Source of the DNA: Tenrec ecaudatus
Lineage: Eukaryota > Chordata > Mammalia > Afrosoricida > Tenrecidae
NCBI RefSeq assembly: GCF_050624435.1
Contig: NC_134547.1
Location: forward strand, 32,947,419-33,011,418
DNA: 64,000 nt
Direction: 5' to 3'
Shown here: positions 11,779 to 24,424 of the stretch, piece after piece
How the letters are laid out: the number at the start of each line of letters is the position of its first letter
How positions within the stretch are numbered: position 1 is the first letter of the stretch
Notes under the pieces: model-generated
The model's database searches: none
Told to the model about the DNA's origin: nothing
The model's input: only the letters and a program-made list of their open reading frames with translations
Translations under genes and position numbers: made by a program

Positions 11779-13112
11779 CCAAGAAATCTGGAAGACAACT
11801 ACTAGGCCAACTGATTTTAAGAGATCCATATTTGTACAATTCCAAAGAAAGATGACCCGATAGAATGCTTAAAATATAAAAATAATATCATGGATATTAT
11901 AAGCAGGTAAAATATTGCTGACGATCATCCGACAAGAGTTGCTGCAGTACAGTGACAGGGAGCTGTTGAGCTTCAGGCAAGTTCGTAAGAGGACATGAAA
12001 CAAGGGATAGCACTGCTGATGCCCACATGGATCTTGGCTCAAAGAAGAGACTATCAGAAAGATGTTTGCTTGTGCTTTATCAACTATCCCAAGGCATTCA
12101 ACCATATGGCTCATAACAAACCTTGGGAAGAACGGGAATTCAAAAACATTTCAGTGTGCTCATGTGGAACTTTTGCAAGGATCAAGAGGAAGTCATGAGA
12201 CTAGAACAAGAGAATATTCTATGGTTTAAAGTCAGGAAAGGTGTACATCAGGGTTGTATCCTCTCACTATAACTTATTCAATCTGTAGGACGAGGAAATC
12301 ATCAGAGAAGCTGGATTATATGAAGAAGAATGTGGCGTCCAGATTGGAAGGCTCATTAACAATGTGCGATCTGAAGATGACACAATCTTGTTTGCTGAAA
12401 AGCGAGGACCTGAAGCACTTGCTGATGAAGATCAAGGATTCTAATTCATTGTAAAGAAGACCACACAACTTGACCAAGAGGTAACATTATGATAAATAAG
12501 GTAAAGTTTGAAGTTGTCCAAGATTTTGTCTCACTTTATTCCACAATCAATGCTCACGGAAGCAGCAGTCGCGAGATGAAAAGACACATGGCATTAGGTA
12601 AATCTGCTGCACAAGACCTCTTTCGAGCGCTGGAAAGCAAGGATGTTACTTTGAAGACTAGGTGCCTGACCCAAGCCATAGTATTTTCCTTTGTGTCATA
12701 AGCACATAAAGGTTAAACAATGAATAAAAATGACTGAATAAGAATCAATGCATTTGAATGGTGGTGCTGGAGAATTATGAAAATATCATGGGCCATAGGA
12801 CAAACAAATCTGTCTTGAAAGAAGTATATGCAGAGAGTTCTTTAGAGGCAAGGATGGTGAGACTTCATCTTATACAATCTAGACGTGTCAGGAGGGACCA
12901 GTCCCTGGAGAAGGACATCGTGCATTATAAAGGGCAGGGTCAGTGAGAAACAGGAAGGCCCTCAACAAGATGGATTGACACAGAGGCTGTAGCAATGGGA
13001 GCAGCTGTGAGGATGACACGGGACAGGATAGTGTTTCGTTCTGTCATGCACACGGTCGTGGCTGTGGGTCAGAGCAGAGTGGATGGCACCTTATTACAAC
13101 ACTAACAACTCA
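11779..13112 (+). mobile_element. RTE/BovB-clade LINE, reverse transcriptase and C-terminal region
   Basis: Resumes exactly where 10,570 left off. Recognisable RTE parts include CFINYPKAFN near 12,068 (reverse transcriptase block), GCILS after AGGAAAGGTGTACATCAGGG (12,235), and SLEARM near 12,838. The terminal block TGTTTCGTTCTGTCATGCA lies at 13,033. Stops and frameshifts are frequent. Confidence 0.85.
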
Positions 13113-13311
13113 AAGAAGAGAATCCAGATAGGAGCATGGCAGTCTCTGAGCTCAAGAGAAAAAGATCAGAGCTCAAGATTGAAGCGGGTGGATTTCATGG
13201 GACAAAGAATGAGAGAAAGAAGCTACAGAGAGGGCTTCCGAAATCTTTCTCAAGTTTGTTGTTAAATACGAAACGATGCTTGCAAAAGATAAAATCCCAC
13301 AAATTTTGTAT

Positions 13312-13800
13312 GTTCAGCCAGGCTAACTAGAGAAACAAAACCAGAAAACAAACCCTCATATATGTGCAGGAAAGAGCTTTATATCAAGGGATAATTATAT
13401 ATTACGCAAACGTCCCACCCCAGTCCAGATCAAGTCCTTAAGCCCGATACTAGCCCACAACTTCCTCTTCAGACTCACGCAGCTGCACACAATGATGCAG
13501 AATTCAAGATCACAGGCTGGTGGACGCAGAATCTTGCAGATCCAATGGTGGTGGACGCATCTCCAGGCCTCTGGCTGCCATCAAGTGGCTAGTCCGCAGG
13601 AAGGTAATGCAGAGAGATCGAGTGTGGCCCACCTCCAGGGAGCAAGAAGGAAGCTGGCCTTGAAGAGCCACTTATCTCAGCTGCCCTCCAAGCGAGCTGC
13701 AACCTGTCAGACTAAGCTCCACCCACATGTTCCTATAGGAACCATGTGGGCACAGAAAACCATCATAGCTCACTCTTTCCCTCCACACCTGAGAAATACT
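13312..13800 (-). mobile_element. LTR-like repeat, family B, antisense
   Basis: Starts CAGGCTAACTAGAGAAACAAAACC. It reads as the reverse complement of family B, with ACGCAGCTGCACACAATGATGCAG and CTAAGCTCCACCC in the expected order. The far end is diffuse. Confidence 0.6.
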
Positions 13801-14171
13801 AACTAAAAACTAGAAGCTGGCAGCTAAACCATTTCAGACATTTGATTTTTAATTTTGAAATAGTCTTTATTGACCTCAGAGCATCCAATGGAGCCCACAA
13901 ATTGTAGAGCTAAACTATATGTAAAGACTACTCTAAACCAAGCCTAATTAAGCTTTAAAATGCCTTGAAAGTACTAAGTTGACCTATAGGTAATTAATGA
14001 TATGCAGATTTAGCACTTCTTTTAAAGGAAGTCAACAACATCTAGCATTTGACAACATGAAATCCATGATGTCAAAATTACTAGGTAAACTTAAAGGAAA
14101 ATCTTATCTTAACAAGCATTAAAAAGTAGTCAATAGAAATACATCCAGAAATGGCAGTAGTAGAGAAACAC
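13801..14171. other. Unassigned AT-rich sequence
   Basis: No gene or recognised repeat is seen. Confidence 0.5.
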
Positions 14172-16165
14172 ATTATTTTATTAAAAATCATTTTATTGAG
14201 GGTTCTTAGAGTTCTTGTAACAATCTATACATCAATTTTATCAAGCACATTTGTACCTGTTGCCATCATTGTTTTCTACACATTTTCTATTGAGCCCTTG
14301 GTGTCAGCTCCTCTTTTCCCCCCTCCCCCTCATACTTGTGGCCCCTTGATAAATTATAATTTTCATATCTTACACTGACCGCTGTCTCCCCTGCCCCATG
14401 GATTCTGTTGTTCATCCCGAGTGGGGAGGGGGGGTGTGGTTACGTGTCAATCATCCCGATCAGTTCTCCCTTCCACCCCTCCTATTCCCACCTTTCTCTT
14501 TCCCTTTCCCTCCTGGTATTCGGGACCCCATGTGTTGTGATCTCTTGTGTCTTATCAGTATCTGTGCACATGCTTCGGTCTAGCCCAAAGTGAAAGGCTG
14601 TACTGGGGTCATGATAGTGGGGGGTGAGGAAGCCTCAAGGAACCAGAGTAGCATGGTGATTTACTGCACCGATTGACTCATCCCTTTCCTGTGACCTCTC
14701 TGTGAAGGGATGTTCCATTGTCTACAAATGGACTTTGGGTCTCTGCTCTGATGCCCCCTCATTCACGACAATATGGTTTTGTTTGTTTTGGGTCTTCTGA
14801 TGCCTGTTACCCAGTCCTGGCGACACCTCACGATCACACAGGCTGGTGTGCTTCTTCCATGTGGGTGTGTTGCTTCTCTGCTAGATGGCTGTTTGTTTAA
14901 TTTCAAGCCTTTAAGACACCAGATGCTATGTCTTTTGATAGCTGGGCACCATCCACTTTCTTCACATTTGCTTATGCACCCATTTTGTTTTTAGCGAATT
15001 TGCTGAGAGGGTGAGCATCACAGAATGCCAGGTTGTTAGAACAAAGTGTTCTTGCATTGAGGGAGGGCACGAGCAGAGGCCCGAAGCCCATCCGCAACCT
15101 CAGTGTGTTGCCATATAAATATATGTACATAGGCCAATACCTCTATTTTTATGAATTAATGTGTTTATATGTGTACAAACCTATGCTTACACCTCTATCC
15201 CTATCTTTGCTTCCTAGATCTTTGCTCTATTTTCTTTCACCTTCCTCCTGCCCCATATCATGCTCACCCTACTTCTGTCTCTTAGTAATTCCTCAGCTAG
15301 ATTGCTATTGCTCCAGCATCCCAAGGACCTCCATTTCCTTGTTGTTGTTAATTTTAATTCCCTAGTTATTCCCATCTATGGCGATGTTTGCTCACAGCTC
15401 CCTTCCTCCACCTCCTTCTCCCCCCAAGTCCCTCTGGGACTATATAGGTACTGTTGCTCTCTTCCTGAGCTTACCATGTCTAGCTTATATAAGGAGGTAA
15501 CCAACAATGACAGGGACCAAACAAAAAGAAAACAAAAGATTGATATAACTGTAAAAAAATACATAATCCCAGGTCTGTCCACTGACCTTTATGACTGTTT
15601 CCCCACAGGTCCTGGGGAAATTCTGGGAGCTTCCCCTTCTAGCCTGAAGTCTACTTTGGGGACTCTTCAGGGGATTGGTGTCTTTTCTTTGCTCCCATTG
15701 CTGTTCTGTTCCTTTCGTGGTTTGCCCTGCTGCGGCCGGGGTTCAGACTGAATTAACTCCCTGCTGTGTGTCCCTAGTCTTGTCCTGTTATGGTATGTCC
15801 CAGTGAGGGAACCAGTCTCGGCTGCTTTCGGCCCTACAAGTCCTCTCTGTGCCTTAGCAGCTCTGTGCAGGGACATCATCCTCTAGGCTTGGTTGCCTAT
15901 ATGAGGTCTAAACTGTCTCTTTCTCTTTTACCGTCCTGACTTGCTTCTGTGTGGGCGTGGCATGCTGACTCATCTGCCCAGCCTGTAGGTTTAGTGTGGC
16001 CCTCTGGAGCACATCCTTCTAGGGAGGGGTCAGTTTGGCTCTGGTTGGGGCCGGCCCTGTAGCCCAATCTTCTCATGCATTTCTCTATGTGGTTACATTG
16101 CCCTCAAGGTTTGGGGTGCTGTGATGGGGTCTGCATGCACACTCCCAATTCTGTGGAGACATAGC
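14172..16165 (-). mobile_element. L1 3' UTR copy, antisense, about 2 kb
   Basis: The tail TTTTATTGAGGGTTCTTAGA is at about 14,190. The conserved CACACAGGCTGGTGTGCTTC block is at 14,836 and the 5' part of the UTR is at 15,600-16,165. It is diverged from the copy at 2,595-5,180 but collinear with its complement. No ORF2 remains. Confidence 0.75.
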
Positions 16166-16319
16166 CAATACAGAGAAACACTTTAAAACCACCATTAAAA
16201 TATGCTCAAGGACTAAAAGAGAAAAATCCACATAATAAGGAGAGAAATAAAATACATAAAACAGATATAAAAACCATGCCTGAAATTAAAATTTAACTAG
16301 ATGGAATTGACAGCAAGTC

Positions 16320-16530
16320 AGATGGATTGAGAGCCGCCATCAAGGTGACCCTAACTCATGGAGAACCTAGGCAGAGCAAGACAAAACGTTGTTCAGTTCT
16401 GTGTCATTCTCATGGTCACCAGCACGTTCAAATACCTTATTTTGACTACTGTGTCAATCCATCTCACCAAGGGTCTCCCTTGCCCTCTCTGGTCCTTTAC
16501 TTCACCAAATATAAACTCCTCCCCCAGTGA
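16320..16530 (-). repeat. RTE LINE 3' end fragment, antisense
   Basis: Contains ACGTTGTTCAGTTCTGTGTC and TGTGTCAATCCATCTCACCA, the reverse complement of the RTE 3' terminal block. The flanks to 16,860 are unassigned. Confidence 0.55.
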
Positions 16531-16859
16531 TTGAGCCCTTTCCATCATATATACAAAGCAGTAAGTCACACCATGGTCTTTTGTGAATGATAGGGTTTCA
16601 CTGACTACATTTCAGAAGTAAACTGACAGGCAGGTGGTGGGACAGATTAGATGTGATCAAAACAAAGGAAGTTGAATGCAAAGATAAAGCAATAGAAACG
16701 ACCAAATCTAAATTATATAGATAAGTAAGACTTTTTTTAATTAGGAACTGAAGAACAATATATCCTCAGTGATCTGCTAGGAAATATCAAGTAGACTACC
16801 CGTTGCTTTCTAGGACAAGATAGGGAGTGGGGAGAAACAGTGGCGTAAAAAATACTTGA

Positions 16860-19800
16860 ATATGTAAAGGGCAGTTTTTCTTATCTTGATGAAAATTTAA
16901 AATCTACAAATTCAAGAAGTACAATAGAACCCAATCAGAATAAATTCAAGCTTAGTCATATCCAACCAGTAAAAAAAAAAAAAAGAGATGAGTAGAAAAA
17001 TCTTTACAGTGGTCATAAAAATAAGCAACATTACCCACAGAGGGGAAAATAAGAATGAGCATTGACTTCCTATCAGAATCAAGACATCCCAAGAGATGAA
17101 GAGACAATGTAAACAAGTGGTAAAAGAAAACACAATCGGCAACCTAGCAAAGTGACCCTTCAGAAATAAATATTTGAGACAAACCAAAGCTGAGAACATG
17201 TGATTCCAGCAGATTTTCAATTAAAAAAATTGATAAAGGATATTATCAAGCAGAAGGAAAACCATAATAGTTAGAAACTGAGGCAAGAAATGGTATGTGG
17301 GTAAATACAACATTTTCTCCCCGGTTTTAAAATGTCTTTTAAGAGGAAATTGATACTTTCAAGAAAAAAACAATATTAATGTATTTTGTTGGGTTTATAA
17401 CGTATGTGGAAGTAAAACAGAAAATAGCAAAAGGGGGAGAAGGGAAAATACATGGTTGTACAGTTCCTACATTATTTATGAGGTGACCAAGTATTATTTG
17501 AAAGTATATGGTGCCAATACAGGATCCACACTGTAATCCCTAGAACAATCACTAAAAAATATAAAAGAGGTATAGAAAATTAAAAAATGGTTGAGATAAT
17601 GAAGATATTTTTAAAGCTTCGATTAAATCAAGAGAAGAAGGAAAATTAAAGAAAAAATACATATAAGGGAAATAGGAAAACTGAAAACAAATAGCAAAAT
17701 GGAAGATTTAAACTTCTGTACATCGATAATTACACTAGCTGTAAATGCTCTGACCTTTCCACTTTAAAGGCAGAGATTGTCCGACTGAATGAAAAAGCAA
17801 AATACAAAGAAAATCTGTGTGGATAAAAATCCACTATTAATATGTTTTTATGAAAAGTAAAAGGGTCGGGTGCATAGAGACGATAACGGATGCAATGGTT
17901 TATCAGGGAAGGGGAGGGAAGGAAGAGGGGACTGGGGAGCCAATAATGAAGGCAGGAGGAGGGAGGCTGCAGTAGAACTGGCTGTGATGATGCAAACCCA
18001 ACACTTTTTAAAAGTGACTTAACTGTAGGAGTGCATGATATGTGAATTTGTTATCGCTAAAACTATTGGGGAGAATAAATAAAAGTAAAAGGATAGAAAA
18101 TTATATATCTTAGAAACACATTACAAGAAAGTTGAAGTGACTACGTTATTATCAGACACATTTTAAAGATAAGCTATATGATCAGGAATTTAAAAAAGAA
18201 CATTTAAACATGTTAAAAGCATCGTTTAATCAAGAAGATGTAAAAATTCTAAATGTTTATACACCTAATAAGATAGCTTCAAAATATATAGAAAAAATTG
18301 ACAAAAATAAAAAAAGAAACCCCATATTTATAATCCTCTTCTCTGAGTAACTAACTGGACAAGTGTTAAATAGGGTTTAGAAGATTGGAAAACTTCATCA
18401 AACAACTTGGCCTAATTGACATTTATAGAACACTGAATGCAACCGCAGCAGGCTTACCTTCTCTTTAATTGCACAGAGAATATTACGGTAGCTGATGTGC
18501 TGGAATACGAAACATATTCCAGTGACTTTTAAATTATTGAAATAATAGAGAAGATATTCACAGAGCACAATAAGATCAAATTATAAATCATGAGCAAAAT
18601 TTTATCCAGCAAATCCCAAAGTATCTGGAAATTAAATAACATTTTTCTAATTTATTCATGATTGAAAATGAATAATAGAGATACCGAAGAATATTTTGAA
18701 CTGCATGAAAAGAAGAATACAACATATCAAAATTTGTAGAATACAAAAAGATTAAAATAACCAGAAGAAAAATAATAAAGATGTTCACACATTGGGAGAA
18801 ATCTATCCAATGTCACTGAAAAAATTTTCAGAGAAATTATTGAATGGAAACTTAAACTGCTATATAAGCATTCACCACCAACATAATAAAATATCATTTA
18901 AAATATTAAATAGAGGAAAAGATAGTCTCTTCAACAAATGGTTCTATGAAAATTTGATGTCCCTTGCAGAAGAGTGAAACAGGAGCCATACTTCACTCCA
19001 GGTACAAAAAACCAAACAACATAAATTAAAGACCTAAATGTAAACCCTAGAACTATAGAGATCGTCAATGAAAAAATGGGGATAAACATCGGGGTCCTAA
19101 CACATGGCATAACCACACTCTTAAACATCATGAAAAACACACGGGCAGTTGACAAAAGACGCTTGTGATCACTAGCCATCTGAGAGCTGTAAATCAAAAC
19201 AACAAGGTGATACCACCTCACCACAGATTTGATAGCAGAGTTCATAAAAGCAGAGAGCAATGTTGAAGGGGTACAGAGATTGGAACCGTAATACGCTGCT
19301 CGTAGGGCTATAGCAGTAAGCAGTTTCTCAAACACCTTGGTCTAGACATGGCCTACATGACCGGAAAATCACTGGACGTGGTATATACCCTACAGAAATA
19401 ACACAGCACTGACAGCTAGATGCACACTCGTGTTCACAGCAGCAATAAGATGGATACACCGACGTGCTCGTCAGTGGAAGAATGAATAAATAAGCTTTGT
19501 TACATAAGCACAGCAGGATATCCACATCATTAATGACTAATGATGAAACTGAAAAACACCTCTTAACATGATGGATTCGGGGAACATTATGCTGAGGGAA
19601 TTTAGCAAAACACTAAAGGGCAAGTGCAATATGAGAATATTGCTACTATTAAAAGGAAGACAAGGTTTTCATACCAAAGGAAAAAGACTTCAATGGTTAC
19701 CCGTCCTGGGAGAGTAAGGGAGGGAAGAGAAAGCAATCTGCTAGAGGGGAGACAGGTGTTAACTTGGTGAATGGGGGGCGGGGAGAAAAACTGGGGCAAA

Positions 19801-20000
19801 CCATTGGGAGGATGACAAGTTGTTTAAGTTGTTGAATGCAAAAATGATGATCTGATGGGTAAGACCCTGCTTAATTCACAAGAAAAAGTTTGGGGGATAA
19901 GTCTATATATATAAAATACTCTGTGAAATGTAGCTAAAGCAGTACTTTGAGGAAAAGTTACAGCTTTAAATACTTATATTTGAAGAATATAGTGTCAAAT
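16860..20000 (+). mobile_element. Ancient L1 (L1M-like), heavily degraded
   Basis: Fragments in L1 order: GGGGAAAATAAGAATGAGC at 17,042, TGTAAATGCTCTGACC and AAAGGCAGAGATTG at 17,740-17,775, and GATAGTCTCTTCAACAAATGG at 18,921. ORF2 C-terminal traces (CTGTAAATCAAAACAACAAG, 19,188) follow. A diverged C-terminus runs to about 19,600 and a 3' UTR beyond. No intact frame exists. It may combine more than one insertion. Confidence 0.7.
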
Positions 20001-20289
20001 AAATTATAAAAGCTACCATTCTAAAGATGGAAAAATAAATAAGAAAATTTAACCTAAGTAGGAGGAAATAATAAATACAAATGGAATTAAAATAATTTGA
20101 AAACAGGCAAAAGATAAATAGAACCATACCACTTTTCTTTGAAGAGAAATAAAAGTTATAATAGTAGATATTTGTTATTTTTGGTGATGGGTAAGGCAAC
20201 ACCAAATATAAGATCTGTAAAACTCGACCAAGGGAAATGTAGACACCAGGAAGTACACCAGAACACCTTAGAATAATCAACCACTTAAG

Positions 20290-20470
20290 ATGAAAAGGTC
20301 AGCATTTACCCAAGGACAAATGCCAGAGGGTTAGGGGGAAAAAAAGAGGGAAATGGAAACAGAAAACACAGGGAAGATGTGAGTTAAGTGATGTTACATT
20401 GAGGGGATCACAATGAATGAGATAAAACAAGATATGTATTGTTCAAGTTTTAACTGATGATATGGTCTGT
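20290..20470 (+). repeat. Unclassified interspersed repeat, family D
   Basis: CATTTACCCAAGGACAAATG and GAGGGGATCACAATGAATGAG are shared with copies at 21,900-22,250 and 52,060-52,450. Confidence 0.55.
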
Positions 20471-20479
20471 GGGATAGAC

Positions 20480-20941
20480 ATTTTGTGTGCCAACATGGCA
20501 CCTGTATGAAGTTGTGGATAGAATCTCGCCTGTCAATCAGGTCACAGCCTGATGGTACCTCCTGGTGGGCATGGTCTTCTCATATGGAGTATCCTGGACA
20601 CTTCCTCTCTCTCTCTGCCGGCACTTTCTTGCTGTTGAGTCACTCAGAGAGCTGCAGGAACCATGCTGAGGCCAGTGAAAGCCCCATGAAGCTTCCACCG
20701 CCATGGGATCCACAAGACTTTGCACCCATCCACAGGTGATGTTCCTGCATTCTGCATTGTTGCATTGGCTGCATAAGTTTGAAGAGGGACTTATGGACTA
20801 GTGTAAGACTTATGGACTAGCATTGGACTTATGGACTCGATCTGGACCGGGCTGGGATGTTTACTTTTTAATATGAAGTTCTTTCTAATACATAAATGAG
20901 TACCTCTGGATTCGTTTCTCTAGTCAACCCAGCCTAAAACA
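20480..20941 (+). mobile_element. LTR-like repeat, family B
   Basis: Shares GTCAATCAGGTCACAGCC, TTATGGACTCGATCTGGACC and the 3' end TCTAGTCAACCCAGCCTAAA with the other family B copies. Confidence 0.6.
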
Positions 20942-21159
20942 GTCTTTAAACCTCTACCCAATTCACAATAAAAAGTTTAAAAATACATTAAAAGTACACA
21001 TGAAGAGATATACTTCAGTAGATTCTAATACATATAATTCTCCTGTAACAACCACCAAAAAAACAAGTGTGTGGTTACATAGGTAACATGGGAGTAAATT
21101 AAGAAGACTAGGTAAATTAAGAAGACTACCTCACGAGTAACCATCTAAAGTACAACCAC

Positions 21160-21460
21160 TGGTCTCTTCGCATACAGAAGCCGTTGTTGTCATTAGGTGC
21201 CACGGAGGTAGTTCTGACCTGTAACAACCCTATTCGCAACAGAGGCAAACACCGCGGGCCCTGCAGCATCCTGACAAGTACCCGGGAACCATGCTTGAGC
21301 ACCTGTTGCTGCCACTGTGTCAGTCTACGACACTGAGGGCTTCTTCTTTCACGGACCTTCTCCTTTACCAAGCAGGATGTCCTTCTCCAGGGACTAGTCT
21401 CTCCTGGCAACAAGTCCAAAATGGGTGAGATGAAGCTTCGCCATCCTTGTCTCTAAGGAG
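21160..21460 (-). repeat. RTE LINE 3' end fragment, antisense
   Basis: CACTGTGTCAGTCTACGACA, CTCCTTTACCAAGCAGGATG and TCCTTCTCCAGGGACTAGTC follow the antisense RTE 3' end in order. Confidence 0.7.
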
Positions 21461-21509
21461 AACCCTAGCCATACTCATTACAAGATATGTTTGTTTCTCC
21501 TTTTAGCAG

Positions 21510-22255
21510 CCCAGGGAAAGACGAGTGAGGAAAGCTGAAAAACACGATGGACTAGTGAACCACATAAACATCAGCCTCCACACCCTGAGACCAGAAGAAC
21601 TAGATGGTGCCTGTCTACTACTCCCAAATGCTCTGAAAAGGGTCACATTAGAGCAGGGGTCCTCAAACTTTTTAAACAAGGGGCCAGTCCACTGTCCCTC
21701 AGGCCCATTGGAGGGCCGGACTAAAGTTTAAAAAAATAGAATGAACAAATTCCTATGCACACTGAACATATCTTATTTTGAAGTAATAAAACAAATGGGG
21801 CTAAAACACCCGGCGGGCTGGGTAAAGGTCCTGGGCGGGCCGCATGTGGCCCTCTGGACGTAGTTTGAGGACGCCTGCTAGAAGGTCCTGGATTTGAGTG
21901 GGACAAATGTAGAACAGAAGTCAAAATCATGAAAGACCAGGTTTATTGGTTGGACAGAGATTGGTGGGCCTCCAAGACGAAGCTCCCTTAGACCCCCTTG
22001 AGATCTGGCACAGAACTCACCTCGGTTACAAGAATCAACCAAGTAAGACCCAAAGGGCAGCATTCACCCAAGAACAACATTCAGCAGACTGGGTCAGAAG
22101 GAGAATGGAACCAGGAAACACAGGGATGACATAGGAAAAGTAGTGGGACATTCAGGGGTTGCAGTGGATGAGCTGAAACAAAATTCATATGAATCGTTTA
22201 ATTTAAAACTATCTGCTCTGTAAACCTTCCTCTACTTCACAATAAAGAGTTAAAA
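21510..22255 (+). repeat. Unclassified repeat family D, split by a hAT MITE
   Basis: CACCCTGAGACCAGAAGAAC at 21,580 through GGGGTTGCAGTGGATGAG at 22,155 is collinear with 52,070-52,430 once the 224-bp hAT element is removed. It ends near an AATAAA-containing segment (CTTCACAATAAAGAG). Confidence 0.6.
21654..21877. mobile_element. OposCharlie-type hAT MITE
   Basis: The 224-bp element has ends CAGGGGTCCTCAAACTT and AGTTTGAGGACGCCTG, which are inverted repeats with one mismatch. The interior keeps GGAGGGCCGGACTA and GGGCCGCATGTGGCCC, as in OposCharlie-like elements. The flanking 8-mers share the hAT-preferred TAGA core but are imperfect. Non-autonomous. Confidence 0.85.
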
Positions 22256-24000
22256 CTATTGTTACTAGGTTCCAATTTATACATGCAAGGGTTTATTCCA
22301 AACAAAAGGTATTTGAACAGTGGATGTCTACAGACAAGTTCTCTCAGTGCTGTACTTGTCAGTCTCATTAGAGTACCTTCACACACACACACACACACAC
22401 AAAGGGGTTGCGGGGGGAGGTGAACTATGGGGGTGGGGAAAACTATTTTGAGGTCAGGGCTAATATGAAGTGTTTACTAAAATCCAAGTGAACATTACCC
22501 AGATCAGTAAAGCTCTGCCCAAGTTTACTGGGACGGTGCCCCACATAGAAGCATGGCTTTCAGAGAGATTCCGTCTTATTGAAAATTAGGAAGACCTCCA
22601 AAATGAACCAACAGAGGGAAGATAAGATACTCAACCTTGCTGTATGTAGGAACTGTAGCTAATGGCCAGAAACCGGTGGAAAAAGACAGAATTACCCTGG
22701 ATACTATCGCTATTGAACTTGGGATCCGCAAAAACAATCTCTTATAAAAGGATCAGCCCATGGCTGGTTGCTAGGAGGTGGAGGTTAAAGTTGTCAGAAA
22801 TCTTGACTTTTCCAAAGTGTCATATCACTCCATAATCCCCAATATCAACTAACACTCCTCCCTTCAGTTTTCTCCTTCACATTTCAGGGGTCCACAATTT
22901 GCTGCAATGTCTCCAGAACTCATGGACCATTAAGGAAATGGTTCATGTACTTATGGAGTCTGGCACGTACCAAATCCATAGTTCAGATGCCTTTCTGGGA
23001 AATTCTCATTCACACAAACTTGAGCTATTGATTTACAAGGCTACACAAGCTGTGGAATCAAGTCACGTGATAAACCGATAGCTCAAGTCCCCAGGACCAG
23101 AGAGGTCAGGCAGAGACAACCTAGATGCAGGATCCAGAGCAAAAGAGTGAGTTTTATAAAGAGGCTCAACACAGCTACGGAGATGAAAAATGTCCACACG
23201 TGACAGGGGATCTCTTTGCTTGGCCAGCCCAGGGAGCATAACAGGATTCGTGTCAAGATGGCTTGGTAGAGATCACTTTTGCCTCTTTTAGAGGGCCATA
23301 TCTGCCTCAGCCAGTTCTATGACCCATGCCTCTGGGTTTTCTCAGTTAAGCAGTTTGCCTATTAAGGAAACAGCTTAAAACCAGACGTTCTTATTTTAAC
23401 ACAGATATCAAAGACAATGGCTAACCTACAGACCACACCCCACTCTAGTAAATAGGGACTACAGACATATCACATTTTAATCCTGCCTCACGTGCCTGAT
23501 AACTCACTCCGAAAGGACACTGCAGCCAGAGGTGAAGATTTACATCACAAAATGGAGGAGTATGGCTACAAAGACCATATTAAGTAATGAAGGGCATTTC
23601 AGGCTGCCGACTGGTTCTTCTAGCTAGTTAGCATTTCTAACTCTCCCCAAACCACTTTTTCCTATTGAGTCTGAGTAAGAGTAGTTGGGAGAAGATGCTG
23701 ATAGGATTATATGATCTAGTTGTTAAGTGATTGTTAACAGGGCTAATTGTGATTGTAAAAAATGTGGAACTCTTGAGAGGGGGTTTAGTCAGTTTGCCAT
23801 CATTGGGTTTAATATGAGCCATGTCAGAAGCAGCAGAAGACAATTTACCAGGAGATTGGGAAAACGTCTGAAAATCATATTCTCAGGTACAGGTCTAACA
23901 TACAGAATATACAAAAAAACACTTACAATTTAACATCAACAAGACAAGCAAACCAATCAAAATATGGGCAAAGGTCATCAATGGGTTTTATACAATAAAA
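22256..24000. other. Unassigned intergenic DNA with a (CA)n microsatellite
   Basis: A pure CA dinucleotide run occupies 22,380-22,401. The rest shows no coding region. 22,880-23,470 has the base composition of an old LTR, but I cannot name it. Confidence 0.5.
22380..22401. repeat. (CA)11 microsatellite
   Basis: An uninterrupted dinucleotide run of 22 bases. Confidence 0.95.
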
Positions 24001-24110
24001 AATAGAAATGATCGATAAGCACCTGAAAAAATGCTCAACACCATTATTCACTGGGAAAACAAATCCAAGTCACAATGAGATATCGTTCATTTCTATTATG
24101 GATTCAATTG
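24000..24110 (+). repeat. L1 ORF2 fragment
   Basis: ATGCTCAACACCATTATTCA followed by CAAGTCACAATGAGATATCG is the L1 ORF2 C-terminal region. Short and degraded. Confidence 0.65.
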
Positions 24111-24169
24111 TGCCTCTCCCAAAAATGTGTGTGTGTTGTCAATCCCAACCTTTATGTCTGTGGTTATGG

Positions 24170-24415
24170 CAGTAGAGAGCCACATCTTTCTCACACGGAG
24201 CGCAGTGGTTTTGAACTGCTGACTTTGCGGTGAGCAGTCCATCAAGGAACCACTGTGCCACCAGGCCGTCTCCATATGTCTGTGGTTATAATACCATTTG
24301 GAAATGGCTTCAGGAACTCTATGGGTGAGGCACTGGGCTGCTAACCACAAGATCAGCAGTTCAAACTCATATTCCATTCAATGGGAGAAAGATGAGACTG
24401 TCTGTGGAGAAGCTC
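24170..24415. repeat. Two AfroSINE pieces, antisense then sense
   Basis: 24,175-24,270 reads antisense (GGTTTTGAACTGCTGACTTT and CACTGTGCCACCAGG). 24,300-24,415 reads sense (GGGCTGCTAACCACAAGATC and GGGAGAAAGATGAGAC). They may be two insertions or an inverted pair. Confidence 0.7.
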
Positions 24416-24424
24416 CCCTTCTAT

